DNA from: Siphonodentalium dalli
Taxonomy: Eukaryota > Mollusca > Scaphopoda > Gadilida > Siphonodentaliidae
Direction of reading: 5' to 3'
Length of the DNA: 64,000 nt
NCBI GenBank assembly: GCA_032622095.1
Contig: CP136065.1
Coordinates: forward strand, 26,175,141 to 26,239,140
Numbering within the stretch: position 1 is the stretch's first letter; each line of letters opens with the position of its first letter. A program made the position numbers and the translations under genes. The notes under the pieces are model-generated. The model did no database searches and was not told where the DNA came from. It saw only the letters and a program-made list of their open reading frames with translations. This document shows, piece after piece, positions 11,446 to 23,257 of this stretch.

Positions 11446-12460
11446 ATGTTTTCCTGTGTTTTTTTTCATCCTCCCAGTATAACTTAATGTAACACCTGGG
11501 GGGGGGGGGGGGGTGGATATTCACAATGTACAAACATGCGAAGGCAGTTTCGAGGAATGGTTACATCGTTGTGTTTCAACACATTGAAACTTCGCACAAC
11601 CACCCACACACGTCACACAGGCCTGCCAAATATGTTCCCTCTCACGCATGTGCGAATGGACGCATCCAATACAAAATAAGCGGATAATCCATGACGTTAC
11701 GCACGTTGATGCTACCATTATCTCATTATTAGGAAACACAGCAGTTGTTTTTGGAATAGGCCTACACTGTGCGGCTCCATTTGGGGACTAGGTATTTTAT
11801 TATTTATAATTCAAGTAAAGCGGAACTATTCCCCAAAGCTACATTGTACCCTCTTCCGAACGTGTTGGACAATGGAAAGCAAAACAAAAACCGTACTCTA
11901 GACGTCATGCAGTTCATCAAGCTGTTCCACATGTATGTACGGATAAATGTTTTTGTGTAGCATAGAGGTTTGGGATAAGGGTAACTTATTTCCAGACGGG
12001 TGGATGATATGGAATCGTTACATGTAGCACACTCATGAATTTGGCTACTGTTGCATCGTTGCTTTAATTTTGTGCTGACCATTATTCCTACACTATTATT
12101 TCGGGCGGTACTTTGGAACCGGGCCTAGCATAGGCCTAAATCAGGCTATATGGGAGATAACTTACAATGCCCGAAACAACAAAAGATGCATGCTCGTAAA
12201 TATGCATGATCGTAGTCATGGACGAAATAAACTCACCCTCACAGGAAACAAGTTCATCCGATTCCACATCGGATTCACCGTATGTAGCCATGCATGCATG
12301 CTCATATAAGTAATTTGCTCCAGCGTGCATCAGCCATAATATAACTATATAACGAGCTATAACCACCACAAGGACAGACACACCTCCATAAATATGCTGA
12401 CCACCAAAATAACTTGTTTGGGTTACATTCTACTTCATATTTGTTGCTCAAACGTGTCCA
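11446..12460. other. No gene seen; one poly-G run
   Basis: A G tract lies at about 11499-11515. Several short ORFs on both strands have no recognisable content. Confidence 0.45.
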
Positions 12461-12461
12461 A

Positions 12462-12552
12462 TTGTGTCTACGAGATAACTCGTAGTTGGCACTGGTGGTG
12501 GGAAGAACCCAAATTCCTTCCGCCATTGCCGGCTACGAGTTATCTCATAGTA
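12462..12552. repeat. Inverted repeat around TACGAGATAACTCGTA
   Basis: The left copy CTACGAGATAACTCGTAG is itself a palindrome and its inverted partner CTACGAGTTATCTCATA lies about 50 bp to the right. 12553-12840 holds nothing else identified. Confidence 0.55.
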
Positions 12553-12843
12553 CTATCAATCGCCGTTTCTGTCATCTAAAGTCGCGACGTCGTCCAATTC
12601 TTGCTTCATTGAAGCCAAATTGTGGTCTACTACGGGTATCTATCTTGCCACGATTTGGCAAACTGGCGAGATTACTAATTGATTTCCGGCACTCAACGTG
12701 TTAAGGACACTGCCCATTTAGTAGATGATATTAAATACTAATATTACAATCGAGTCGTTATTATCCGTGCTTCATATTCCTTGACTGATGAATTGACTAG
12801 ATGTCTGTTTACCGCTTTCATATTTTCAAATAGCAGTGAGCTA

Positions 12844-12897
12844 AACGCTCTTTATGTTTATCACATCAAGTAGACTAAGTAATATACGCTCTTCATT
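12844..12897 (-). repeat. Paired AATAAAGAGCGTT motif (degenerate)
   Basis: Minus-strand forms CATAAAGAGCGTT (12844-12856) and AATGAAGAGCGTA (about 12885-12897), about 41-42 bp apart. The second copy runs straight into the 45-bp tandem repeat. Confidence 0.65.
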
Positions 12898-13083
12898 GTT
12901 GAATCTCCGTATATATAGTCACGGTTGTTTACACAGTTCATTGTTGAATCTCCGTATATCTCCGTATATATAGTCACGATTGTTTACACAGTTCATTGTT
13001 GAATCTCCGTATATATAGTCACGATTGTTTACACAGTTCATTGTTGAATCTCCGTATATATAGTCACGATTGTTTACACAGTT
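12888..13083. repeat. 45-bp tandem repeat, four copies
   Basis: Unit 'gttcattgttgaatctcc' + 'gtatatatagtcacgattg' + 'tttacaca'. One copy has 'ctccgtatat' duplicated. 45 is a multiple of 3, which is why ORFs pass through it on both strands. Confidence 0.9.
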
Positions 13084-13607
13084 CCCTGCATGTTGGGCCG
13101 ATATATACACGTGTAAAATTGGCCCCGTGCAATCACATGACTTTACCCGACAAGACAGTGCATCTCCGTAACAATATACCAAAGTAACACACGCTAAAAG
13201 TTATGCTCATACGCGTGGCTCAACATGTCTAATGATTGGTTAAATGAATTTTACGGGTTGAAACCTTGACTCCTTCAAATCACATATATATAATCATGCC
13301 AGAGCCGTTGATCATCAACACTGAATTAAGTGCATTTGAAGCAATGAACACTCATATATATATATATCTCAGTCAGTCACACCGTAAGTAATTAATACAG
13401 TTCATCGGTAGAATTTATTTTCCGTTCAACTAATTCGATAACATTGTCTAGAAAACGACTATCATGCTTTGGGTTTGGGAAGAGTTACCATATATGGATA
13501 GTATATTACCCCCTCCCCGGCGCCAAATTCGTTTGCGATATCGAAATGGATTCAGTCCGTCCCTAACAACTTTGTATAACGGCTTTGTGCACAGATTAGA
13601 CAAGTAT
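13084..13607. other. No gene seen
   Basis: Unique AT-rich sequence with a short (TA)n at about 13352-13366. Confidence 0.5.
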
Positions 13608-13972
13608 ATGTAAACAAAGGCAAAAAACGTTACGTTTCCTGGCTTTTGTTAGATCCGGATATGGTAAACATAAAGAGCGTTCTTTGTTACTGTTTTCCTG
13701 ATATGGAAATAATAAAGAGCGTTTATATCATTTTTGTGTGATTAACCAATAGAATTGTGCTGTGTTTTGTAAACAGAAGCACAACTTCTGTAACACGAGC
13801 AGGCTCTAAATTGTTTACGTACACCATCGTACGTCTTGACGACAATATACTATTTACGCGCTGATTATGTTTGGCATATGAACAAAACTATATATATTTT
13901 AATATTACTTCTGTTGATGGCGATTTGAACAAATATGAATATTTCTGCAACGAATGCCGCCCGTGCGTTTAA
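13608..13972 (+). mobile_element. Family E MITE, copy 2, 5'-truncated
   Basis: Matches the right three quarters of 49606-50113 and ends GCCGCCCGTGCGTTTAA at TTAA 13969-13972. The left terminal repeat is missing. It keeps the motif pair CATAAAGAGCGTT (13669) and AATAAAGAGCGTT (13711), 42 bp apart. Confidence 0.8.
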
Positions 13973-14598
13973 CGATATCCCGGATAACTAGAAATTAGCA
14001 TGTATACACCGATGACATATGCACCGTGGCGTCCCACCATGACCCGACTATCTTTGAATTCTAGCTCAATCGATAATACATGTTAGAGAATAATTGTTTA
14101 CGTTCCAATGAACATTAAATGAGCTGAAAACAAACTACTGTTGGGCGCCAGACTTTCAGAAATACATTGAAAGTAACTGTGTTGGAGCCGATCACAAACC
14201 CTGTATACCCTTCAGAACGTTTTGAAACCCCGTGTACCCTTCAGCACTGTTTTGGTGAGAGTGACCCCTTCAGCGAAACTAAACTGAAAAAAGAAATAGA
14301 ATCTATGTGAAGAAGTTTCGTTAGAAATTTGATAATAAAGAAACTTTCCAGAGAAGATGAGGTCTAAGAAAAATGATGTCCACAGAGGGTGAATTCTGTG
14401 CGGGACAGCGTCACTAAATTCACACTCTGGGGACCTCATTCTGTAAATAACAGGCACACTAAACTCAGGCTTGGTAATGAATATTGTGTTGAACGAGATT
14501 GAACGATATATTATTTCCAACTCGACGTGTGACAATCAGAACGCAAATAAAGGATTGCACAGTCGCGACAGCCCATGCTTACATCGGACTGTGAGAAT
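13973..14598. other. No gene seen
   Basis: A short direct repeat ('accccgtgtacccttcag' / 'accctgtatacccttcag', 14198-14243) is the only structure. ORFs here are not recognisable. Confidence 0.45.
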
Positions 14599-14599
14599 A

Positions 14600-15060
14600 T
14601 GTGACCCGCCATATCAAATCCAGTCGTAAGTCGGGATTTTTTTTTACCCTGTGCCAATGCATTCTCTTATATATGCGAGTCGACCGTAGGTCGCCTCGCA
14701 TATATAAGAGAATGCATTGGCCTAACAATTTTTTACAATTTTAATAATTTTTTCTTGTATTCTTTAACAATTTTATAATTTCACACATACAGAGCCCCAG
14801 ACAAACATGAGCAGACGACACTCTTCTATATGCTTATATATATGTGTGGGCTCCCTGCAGGGTAATGGATGTTTTTTTATTTTATGTCCTAAAAATTGTA
14901 ACAAACATTTATTTAAAAAAAATGATAAAAATTGTTAGGCCAATGCATTCTCTTATATATGCGAGGCGACCTATGGTCGACTCGCATATATAAGAGAATG
15001 CATTGGCACAGGGTAAACAAAAATCCCGACTTACGACTGGATTTGATATGGCGGGTCACA
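14600..15060. mobile_element. Hairpin-pair fold-back element, outer type A, copy 1
   Basis: Outer inverted repeat TGTGACCCGCCATATC...GATATGGCGGGTCACA, continuing through 'gtcgtaagtcggga' on both sides. Inside each arm sits a 69-nt hairpin (14653-14721 and 14939-15007): 27-bp arms GCCAATGCATTCTCTTATAT+ATGCGAG and a 15-nt loop. The second hairpin is the reverse complement of the first; the only difference seen is one loop base (ccgtagg against ccatagg). The spacer is AT-rich with a gagccc/gggctc palindrome. No ORF. Repetitive MPCANAFSY-like peptides are just translated hairpin. Confidence 0.92.
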
Positions 15061-15324
15061 TATATAGAAAGGGACGTATGAGATACTCTCTCCATTCATC
15101 ATTGCTCTACAAGTATTAATTCTTCAAAATTGCGTGGAGATTTGACCGAAAGGCAGAGCCGCTCAGACCAGACCACATTGTGCGTCCTGTAATATGAGAT
15201 AGCTGTCGATATCGTGACGTAATATCATCGCCGATGAAAGTCTCCTTACATTGTGGCGATAGCGGTGAATTTAACCAACCCACACTGGTTGAGGTCATTG
15301 GCGAGTAACGGCGGCTGCACATTA

Positions 15325-15896
15325 TATTTTGATTTGATTGTTTATTTGCAAAGTCAACATTTAAGTTGGAACATAGCCAAAACATATATATACATATATA
15401 CACAGAAACAGTTTATACAAACAATTTATACGTTAACAATTATCATTATCATATTTTCGTAACAAATCCACCATAATACAATAACTGTACACAGCAATTA
15501 TACATAAGATTCATTAACAATTACCTTGCATAAGTATGCAATTCCCAATTTATGGATGTGTCGCATTACACACACACATATATATATATATACACATACA
15601 AACATACATGTATATATATTTCATCTGTGTATATAATATTATATTTAAGAAATCTTTTTCAATGCCAATTTAATAAATATGCTCAGTCTTTGCAGAACGC
15701 TCATGTTTTCAAGAGAAAGTAGTCCATGGAATTTATTTCGGTTTGGTTTATCCCAATAATATTTTGGAATATATAATTCACGTAAGTTTTTTAGCTCTTG
15801 ACATATGATCATAAAATGGTATTCATCACATGGGCTATTGCTGCACAAAACACAGTTTAAATCATTATTATCTACCCGCAGTCTTCCAGCCTCAAC
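15325..15896 (-). pseudogene. LINE 3' end: C-terminus of ORF2 plus 3' UTR and tail
   Basis: From 15890 downward the minus strand encodes AGRLRVDNNDLNCVLC, then CDEYHFMIIC and LRELYIPKYYWDKPNRNKF, ending LSIFIKLALKKIS and a stop near 15645. This is the Cys/His-containing terminus (C..C....DEYHF...C...LR.-.YIPKYY) common in animal LINEs. The 3' UTR continues to 'gcaaataaacaatcaaatcaa' at about 15325-15345, an AATAAA followed by a short AATCA-type tail, as expected of a LINE 3' terminus. The upstream part is missing: homology stops where the family H element begins. Confidence 0.85.
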
Positions 15897-16323
15897 TTAA
15901 AGGCCCAATTAACTTCCGAGTCACCGATTATTTTTGTTTTATACTGCCTTGATAAACGGTTTTAATAACAATCTATGACATAAAATATGATTTAAATACT
16001 ATAATTCATCACCATTTGGAACGTATGTTTCTCAGAAGCATTTTCCCGTCTCGCTCCCAGAATGCAACATAATCCAAACTAAGATATAGAGTTATTCCCC
16101 TTCCATTGAAAATAATACACTTTGCTGCGCAATCCAGATGAAACAAACAACACGTCGGTTCCTCAACAAAAACAACATATTCACAGTTTATCACACCGGA
16201 TAAATTTATAATGCAATGTTTTGGAGCTTCATCTTTCAAATGGTACTTTAAGATCCACGGTCAGATATGGCATATATTTTATATAATGTGATCTGGGGGT
16301 TCGAAAATTAAGTGGGCCTTTAA
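15897..16323. mobile_element. TTAA-flanked MITE, family H (427 bp)
   Basis: Begins TTAAAGGCCCAATTAA and ends TTAAGTGGGCCTTTAA, a terminal inverted repeat of about 15 bp. No transposase. The phrase 'actttaagatccacggtcag' occurs inside at about 16236 and again just outside at about 16409. Confidence 0.75.
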
Positions 16324-16580
16324 ACGTCATGTATAGCGTGTGTCCCTTCTTTTCATGTATAAATGCCCACACATACATGTACCTGGTGTCTGGAAGTTGC
16401 TATTTTCACTTTAAGATCCACGGTCAGATTTTACACAAATAAGTCAAACTTCCTCAGGTAATTTCCAGCTTACCGGACAAAATTGCAATCATAATCTTGT
16501 GTATGACACAGGCAACGCAAAAATGTACACAAGAATACATCAATTTATGTTGAAAAATAGTACAAACTTTCACAATTTAG

Positions 16581-16632
16581 AACGCTCTTTATTATATGTT
16601 GTTTGGATAGGTAAAGCAACACGCTCTTTATC
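16581..16632 (-). repeat. Paired AATAAAGAGCGTT motif
   Basis: Minus-strand AATAAAGAGCGTT (16581-16593) and GATAAAGAGCGTG (16619-16631), about 39 bp apart, outside any MITE I can delimit. Confidence 0.7.
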
Positions 16633-16699
16633 AGAGGCGATCCTTGGAATTTTTCTTGTTTCGAAAGTCGATATCTGACAAGCAGGACCTCCTTCACTA

Positions 16700-19600
16700 A
16701 CATGTTCATTGGCACGATATAATTATGTTCTGGAATCGAACACGTACCAATGGTAGGGTTATGGTGTTAACTCTGACTGTGCATCTTTAAAATCACCAAT
16801 GGTTATCGAGATAAGGCCAATACTATGAAGTTATTATACATTGTTATGTACAGTCTAAAGTTATTATACAATGTTGTGTACAGTATAAAGTTATTATACA
16901 ATGTTGTGTACAGTATAAAGTTATTATACAATGTTGTGTACAGTATAAAGTTATTATACAATGTTGTGTACTGTATAGAGTTATTATACAATGTTGTGTA
17001 CAGTATAAAGTTATTATACAATGTTGTGCACAGTATAAAGTTATTATACAAGTTAATATACAATGGTGTGTACTGTATAAAGTTATTATACAATGTTGTG
17101 TACAGTATAAAGTTATTATACAATGTTGTGTACAGTATAAAGTTATTATACAATGTTGTGTACTGTATAGAGTTATTATACAATGTTGTGTACAGTATAA
17201 AGTTATTATACAATGTTGTGCACAGTATAAAGTTATTATACAAGTTAATATACAATGGTGTGTACTGTATAAAGTTATTATACAATGTTGTGTACAGTAT
17301 AAAGTTATTATACAATGTTGTGTACAGTATAAAGTTATTATACAATGTTGTGTACTGTATAGAGTTATTATACAATGTTGTGTACAGTATAAAGTTATTA
17401 TACAATGTTGTACACAGTATAAAGTTATTATACAAGTTAATATACAATGGTGTGTACTGTATAAAGTTATTATACAATGTTGTGTACAGTATAAAGTTAT
17501 TATACAATGTTGTGTACAGTATAAAGTTATTATACAATGTTGTTATGTTCATTGGCACGATATAATTATGTTCTGGAATCGAACACGTACCAATGTTAGG
17601 GTTATGGTGTTAACTCTGACTGCATCTTTAAAATCACCAATGGTTATCGAGATAAGGCCAATACTATGAAGTTAGTATACATTGTTATGTACGGTCTAAA
17701 GTTATTATACAATGTTGTGTACAGTATAAAGTTATTATACAATGTTGTGTACAGTATAAAGTTATTATACAATGTTGTGTACAGTATAAAGTTATTATAC
17801 AATGTTGTGTACTGTATAGAGTTATTATACAATGTTGTGTACAGTATAAAGTTATTATACAATGTTGTGCACAGTATAAAGTTATTATACAAGTTAATAT
17901 ACAATGGTGTGTACTGTATAAAGTTATTATACAATGTTGTGTACAGTATAAAGTTATTATACAATGTTGTGTACAGTATAAAGTTATTATACAATGTTGT
18001 GTACTGTATAGAGTTATTATACAATGTTGTGTACAGTATAAAGTTATTATACAATGTTGTGCACAGTATAAAGTTATTATACAAGTTAATATACAATGGT
18101 GTGTACTGTATAAAGTTATTATACAATGTTGTGTACAGTATAAAGTTATTATACAATGTTGTGTACAGTATAAAGTTATTATACAATGTTGTGAACAGTA
18201 TAAAGTTATTATACAATGTTGTTATGTTCATTGGCACGATATAATTATGTTCTGGAATCGAACACGTACCAATGGTAGGGTTATGGTGTTAACTCTGACT
18301 GTGCATCTTTAAAATCACCAATGGTTATCGAGATAAGGCCAATACTATGAAGTTAGTATACATTGTTATGTACGGTCTAAAGTTATTATACAATGTTGTG
18401 TACAGTATAAAGTTATTATACAATGTTGTGTACAGTATAAAGTTATTATACAATGTTGTGTACAGTATAAAGTTATTATACAATGTTGTGTACTGTATAG
18501 AGTTATTATACAATGTTGTGTACAGTATAAAGTTATTATACAATGTTGTGCACAGTATAAAGTTATTATACAAGTTAATATACAATGGTGTGTACTGTAT
18601 AAAGTTATTATACAATGTTGTGTACAGTATAAAGTTATTATACAATGTTGTGTACAGTATAAAGTTATTATACAATGTTGTGTACTGTATAGAGTTATTA
18701 TACAATGTTGTTATGTTCATTGGCACGATATAATTATGTTCTGGAATCGAACACGTACCAATGGTAGGGTTATGGTGTTAACTCTGACTGTGCATCTTTA
18801 AAATCACCAATGGTTATCGAGATAAGGCCAATACTATGAAGTTAGTATACATTGTTATGTACGGTCTAAAGTTATTATACAATGTTGTGTACAGTATAAA
18901 GTTATTATACAATGTTGTGTACAGTATAAAGTTATTATACAATGTTGTGTACAGTATAAAGTTATTATACAATGTTGTGTACTGTATAGAGTTATTATAC
19001 AATGTTGTGTACAGTATAAAGTTATTATACAATGTTGTGCACAGTATAAAGTTATTATACAAGTTAATATACAATGGTGTGTACTGTATAAAGTTATTAT
19101 ACAATGTTGTGTACAGTATAAAGTTATTATACAATGTTGTGTACAGTATAAAGTTATTATACAATGTTGTGTACTGTATAGAGTTATTATACAATGTTGT
19201 GTACAGTATAAAGTTATTATACAATGTTGTGCACAGTATAAAGTTATTATACAAGTTAATATACAATGGTGTGTACTGTATAAAGTTATTATACAATGTT
19301 GTGTACAGTATAAAGTTATTATACAATGTTGTGTACAGTATAAAGTTATTATACAATGTTGTGTACTGTATAGAGTTATTATACAATGTTGTGTACAGTA
19401 TAAAGTTATTATACAATGTTGTGCACAGTATAAAGTTATTATACAAGTTAATATACAATGGTGTGTACTGTATAAAGTTATTATACAATGTTGTGTACAG
19501 TATAAAGTTATTATACAATGTTGTGTACAGTATAAAGTTATTATACAATGTTGTGAACAGTATAAAGTTATTATACAATGTTGTTATGTTCATTGGCACG

Positions 19601-20610
19601 ATATAATTATGTTCTGGAATCGAACACGTACCAATGGTAGGGTTATGGTGTTAACTCTGACTGTGCATCTTTAAAATCACCAATGGTTATCGAGATAAGG
19701 CCAATACTATGAAGTTAGTATACATTGTTATGTACGGTCTAAAGTTATTATACAATGTTGTGTACAGTATAAAGTTATTATACAATGTTGTGTACAGTAT
19801 AAAGTTATTATACAATGTTGTGTACAGTATAAAGTTATTATACAATGTTGTGTACTGTATAGAGTTATTATACAATGTTGTGTACAGTATAAAGTTATTA
19901 TACAATGTTGTGCACAGTATAAAGTTATTATACAAGTTAATATACAATGGTGTGTACTGTATAAAGTTATTATACAATGTTGTGTACAGTATAAAGTTAT
20001 TATACAATGTTGTGTACAGTATAAAGTTATTATACAATGTTGTGTAATGTATAGAGTTATTATACAATGTTGTGTACAGTATAAAGTTATTATACAATGT
20101 TGTGCACAGTATAAAGTTATTATACAAGTTAATATACAATGGTGTGTACTGTATAAAGTTATTATACAATGTTGTGTACAGTATAAAGTTATTATACAAT
20201 GTTGTGTACAGTATAAAGTTATTATACAATGTTGTTATGTTCATTGGCACGATATAATTATGTTCTGGAATCGAACACGTACCAATGGTAGGGTTATGGT
20301 GTTAACTCTGACTGTGCATCTTTAAAATCACCAATGGTTATCGAGATAAGGCCAATACTATGAAGTTATTATACATTGTTATGTACAGTCTAAAGTTATT
20401 ATACAATGTTGTGTACAGTATAAAGTTATTATACAATGTTGTGTACAGTATAAAGTTATTATACAATGTTGTGTACAGTATAAAGTTATTATACAATGTT
20501 GTGTACTGTATAAAGTTATTATACAATGTTGTGTACAGTATAAAGTTATTATACAATGTTGTGCACAGTATAACGTTATTATACAATGTTGTGTACAGTA
20601 CGTGTTTTTC
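16700..20610. repeat. Hierarchical satellite: 30-bp monomer, 192-bp higher-order unit, 489-873-bp superunit
   Basis: The monomer is 30 bp (AAGTTATTATACAATG + TTGTGTACAGTATA). Six monomers plus a 12-bp insertion (AAGTTAATATAC) make a 192-bp higher-order unit; the insertion starts at 17051, 17243 and 17435, exactly 192 apart. Blocks of these are separated by a conserved spacer of about 120 bp (with GTTCTGGAATCGAACACG) whose following 'atgaagtta' lies at 16825, 17666, 18347, 18836, 19709 and 20360. Superunits are thus 841, 681, 489, 873 and 651 bp, differing by 192 or 30 (and a 2-bp deletion). Every period is a multiple of 3 and lacks stops, producing 100-260-codon ORFs on both strands that I reject as proteins. 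Confidence 0.95.
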
Positions 20611-21189
20611 TTGTACGAGTCCAGGTTGTGGTGAAAAGTAATATTTTTATTATCCATCTGTATGTTTATCCGACTTTTTGGAATAAAACGTTTGTGGTTA
20701 TTTTTGGCACTTAATTCTCTATAAAAACTTGTATTTGATCAACAGAAAGCATGATTTGGAATAGTAAACACGGAAGCGAAAAAAAATCAATGCGGAAGTG
20801 AAACTTCTGCTAAATCCAGTGTTGTGCGCGCATCACAATTTCACCAATTCATTTCGCAATAGAGTTAATTCGTGACGTCACGTAGTCCCGATAAAAAAGT
20901 CATATTGAACACTCGGGAGTCCAATATGACTTTCGTGAGTCCAATATGACTTTTCCCCCGAATTATCACGTGACGCTTTTTGCACAATCAGAGATAGTGT
21001 TAGTTAAGGGGTGGATAATAATATTAATACTAGTAATAAATAAAAATCTTACATTGCCGACACCATGTTCACATCATCGCAACACAACGCGTATATGATG
21101 TGACGAAAAGAAGGCTTCGTTTTAATGTTTACCAATATGGTACATCAAAAAGACCGTTTTCTAAAATGATATACCAATAATTTGAAGCC
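20611..21189. other. No gene; contains a small hairpin cluster at 20896-20958
   Basis: AAAGTCATATTG and its inverted partner CAATATGACTTT enclose 'aacactcgggagtc', and the right half is repeated once more (20942-20956). The cluster lies between CACGTAGTCCCGATAA and CCCCGAATTATCACGTG, an imperfect outer inverted repeat, so it may be a short MITE. Confidence 0.55.
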
Positions 21190-21579
21190 TTAAAGTGATG
21201 TGAAACACTCCGGTGTGGTGATCAAATAGAAATGGAGAATAATCTTGTTCAAAGCTGTTCAAAGAAGTTATTTTTACAAATGTTATGTCTAAATTGACAA
21301 CACACACCGTCATTCTTATATATTAATTAAATGCAGTGACTCCCGATGGCGAAATCGTTTTCGTCAATTTATCGCCGATAGAAGCGTCCCGGTTCGAGTA
21401 GTAAATATTTACAATTTAGCTTATATAGTTCAGACAATGTTTTCTATGGAGTGGTACGGTCGATTTGCTTGAGATTTTCGGTGATGTTAGTAGAATGCTA
21501 CATTCCCCCAGTTGGCATAGCACGTGAATACTAACTTATCCGTTTCACGCACCCGAACAAGTACATAATATGTCTTTAA
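21190..21579 (+). mobile_element. TTAA-flanked element, family J, copy 1 (390 bp)
   Basis: Begins TTAAAGTGATGTGAAAC and ends ATAATATGTCTTTAA. It matches the reverse complement of 32379-32757 over its whole length, which fixes both ends at TTAA. The inverted match between ends is only TTAAAG/CTTTAA. Confidence 0.8.
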
Positions 21580-21777
21580 TTACACAGGAGTATGAGTGCA
21601 ATTGAGGTCCACATATTTGGGTTTTAAACATAAGTTTATACGTACTGGGAAGGGTTGGTAATATAGGTCGATAAGTACGCATAGTACCTAGTCAATTTCT
21701 AGATGTTTTAAATTGATTGCACATATAATTAAGACAAACGCGCCTGATGTTACCATATCAGGAATATATTAACACGG

Positions 21778-21830
21778 AACGCTCTTTATTGTAGTTTTCC
21801 TGATTTATCTAAATTACATGCTCTGGGTAA
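21778..21830 (-). repeat. AATAAAGAGCGTT motif with degenerate partner
   Basis: Exact minus-strand motif at 21778-21790. A weak partner (CCCAGAGCATG) lies about 40 bp to the right, and TTCCTGATATGGTAA, the phrase found between motifs elsewhere, lies just to the left on the same strand (about 21751-21765). Confidence 0.6.
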
Positions 21831-22852
21831 GTCTCTGTGGAATAATTTCCGTATATATAAAAATATTTTTGCGCATTGATCGACCTTTTCCCCCGGAGTT
21901 ATGTTTAGTCCGGCAACCAAAGTCAAATATTAGGCTTGTGCGTGTTTTAGCGTATAAAGTTTTTTTCTAAGCGGTTTCTGGTTGTATAACCATCCCAGAT
22001 CAATAGGCAATCGGTTGGACTTCTATCATCAAAAAAGATGGCCGCCAAAAAGAGGAAATTTTCGTTCCGAAATTTCATTCCGAACTTCTTGGCACCAACT
22101 TAGCTGTTAACCGGGGGAAATCACAAGGGAACGCTGTGAGAATGGGAGAGCCTTCATTTGGATTAGATTTTGATCATCAAAAACTCAAAATTTTGGGCAA
22201 TTTTCTACCAAATGTCAAAAATATGGCAATTTTTCGCCAAATTGACACTAAGTTTCGCATTACGTAACAACGCACTCAGTTGCGTTGTAAGAAAACCTCT
22301 CTTGTGGAAAGTTTCATACACAAAAGGAGAGAGTTTAGTGATAATCCAGATTGGAGTTGAAGTAGAGACAGGACGAGGTGTGACTTCTGGGCGGAGGGTT
22401 ATCGAAATGACACAAACAGCTTGTTAAGTAGATAGGTACATATTGTTCTGTACAACGACCAAGTCAATGAGAAATGATGTTAGTCTTCAGAAGTCCGAGA
22501 GGACCGTCCCTTGCCAACCTCGACTGTTCGTTGCAGCATTAATATTTGCATGGCACCCACAGAACACAGTGCATGCTAATCTGGCTGCATTGCAATGTAA
22601 TGTGACAAAATACAAAAGTTCAGATTTATATTTCAAGGAGAGGCAAACTATAGCGCAGCAAATTGAATCATTACGCGAATGACACGTTCTGGTGTAATTA
22701 TATTCTGGACTGGAAAATGACAATAGCCTCAATTTGCATAAATAATAAATAGATAAGAGATGACCCACACACACGTACATGGTACTCATGATGATAATTT
22801 GAATTATATCAGGTAGTCTCGTGCGTATTATCACGTATTATATGAAATGTCA
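21831..22852. other. No gene seen
   Basis: ORFs of 79-115 codons on both strands have no recognisable motif. No terminal repeats noted. Confidence 0.45.
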
Positions 22853-23257
22853 TTAACCCTTTACCCAACAGAACGGCCCTGTGCCAATGCATTCTCTTAT
22901 ATATGCGAGTCGACCATAGGTCGCCTCGCATATATAAGAGAATGCATTGGCTTAACATATTAAAAATTAAAAAAATGTAAGAAAAAATTATAAAATTGTT
23001 GTAAGAAAAAATGGTAAAAAGTGTTGAAAAAAGTTTTTTTTTTAGGCCAATGCATTCTCTTATATATGCGAGGCGACCTATGGTCGACTCGCATATATAA
23101 GAGAATGCATTGGCACAGGGCATAACTGTAACCATCACAATGTGGTCAATGAACCGGTTCCAATGATATCCATATTTGTATGGTGTTATTGAGACAGACC
23201 GAAGATATTTTAGGCTGTTGAAGCTTTATTTGGCCGTTTTGTTGGGTAAAGGGTTAA
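22853..23257 (+). mobile_element. Hairpin-pair fold-back element, outer type B, copy 1
   Basis: TTAACCCTTTACCCAACA at the left and TGTTGGGTAAAGGGTTAA at the right, i.e. an inverted repeat bounded by TTAA. Hairpins at 22883-22951 and 23046-23114 are the same 69-nt units as in type A. The right flank has an extra 140 bp ('gacagaccgaagatatttta' region) lacking on the left, so the element is asymmetric. Spacer is A/T only. Confidence 0.93.

Noticed and set aside
14653-15007. Hairpin elements considered as Rho-independent terminators, CRISPR-like repeats or an attachment site
   Set aside because: The host is an animal, copies are dispersed rather than regularly spaced with unique spacers, and they lie within transposon-type terminal repeats.
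17545-17620. Spacer of the satellite considered as a tRNA-derived piece (TTCGATTCC on the minus strand)
   Set aside because: It resembles a B box, but the flanking bases cannot pair into a T-arm and no A box or cloverleaf fits.
16803-20657. Long repetitive ORFs on both strands
   Set aside because: Monomer, higher-order unit and insertion are all multiples of 3 and contain no stop in two frames. Both strands are equally open, which argues against a real protein.
22809-23138. ORFs sharing MPCANAFSYICESTIGRL-like peptides at 22.8, 30.1, 37.1 and 61.9 kb
   Set aside because: These peptides are the 69-nt hairpin read in one frame. They recur because the DNA element recurs.
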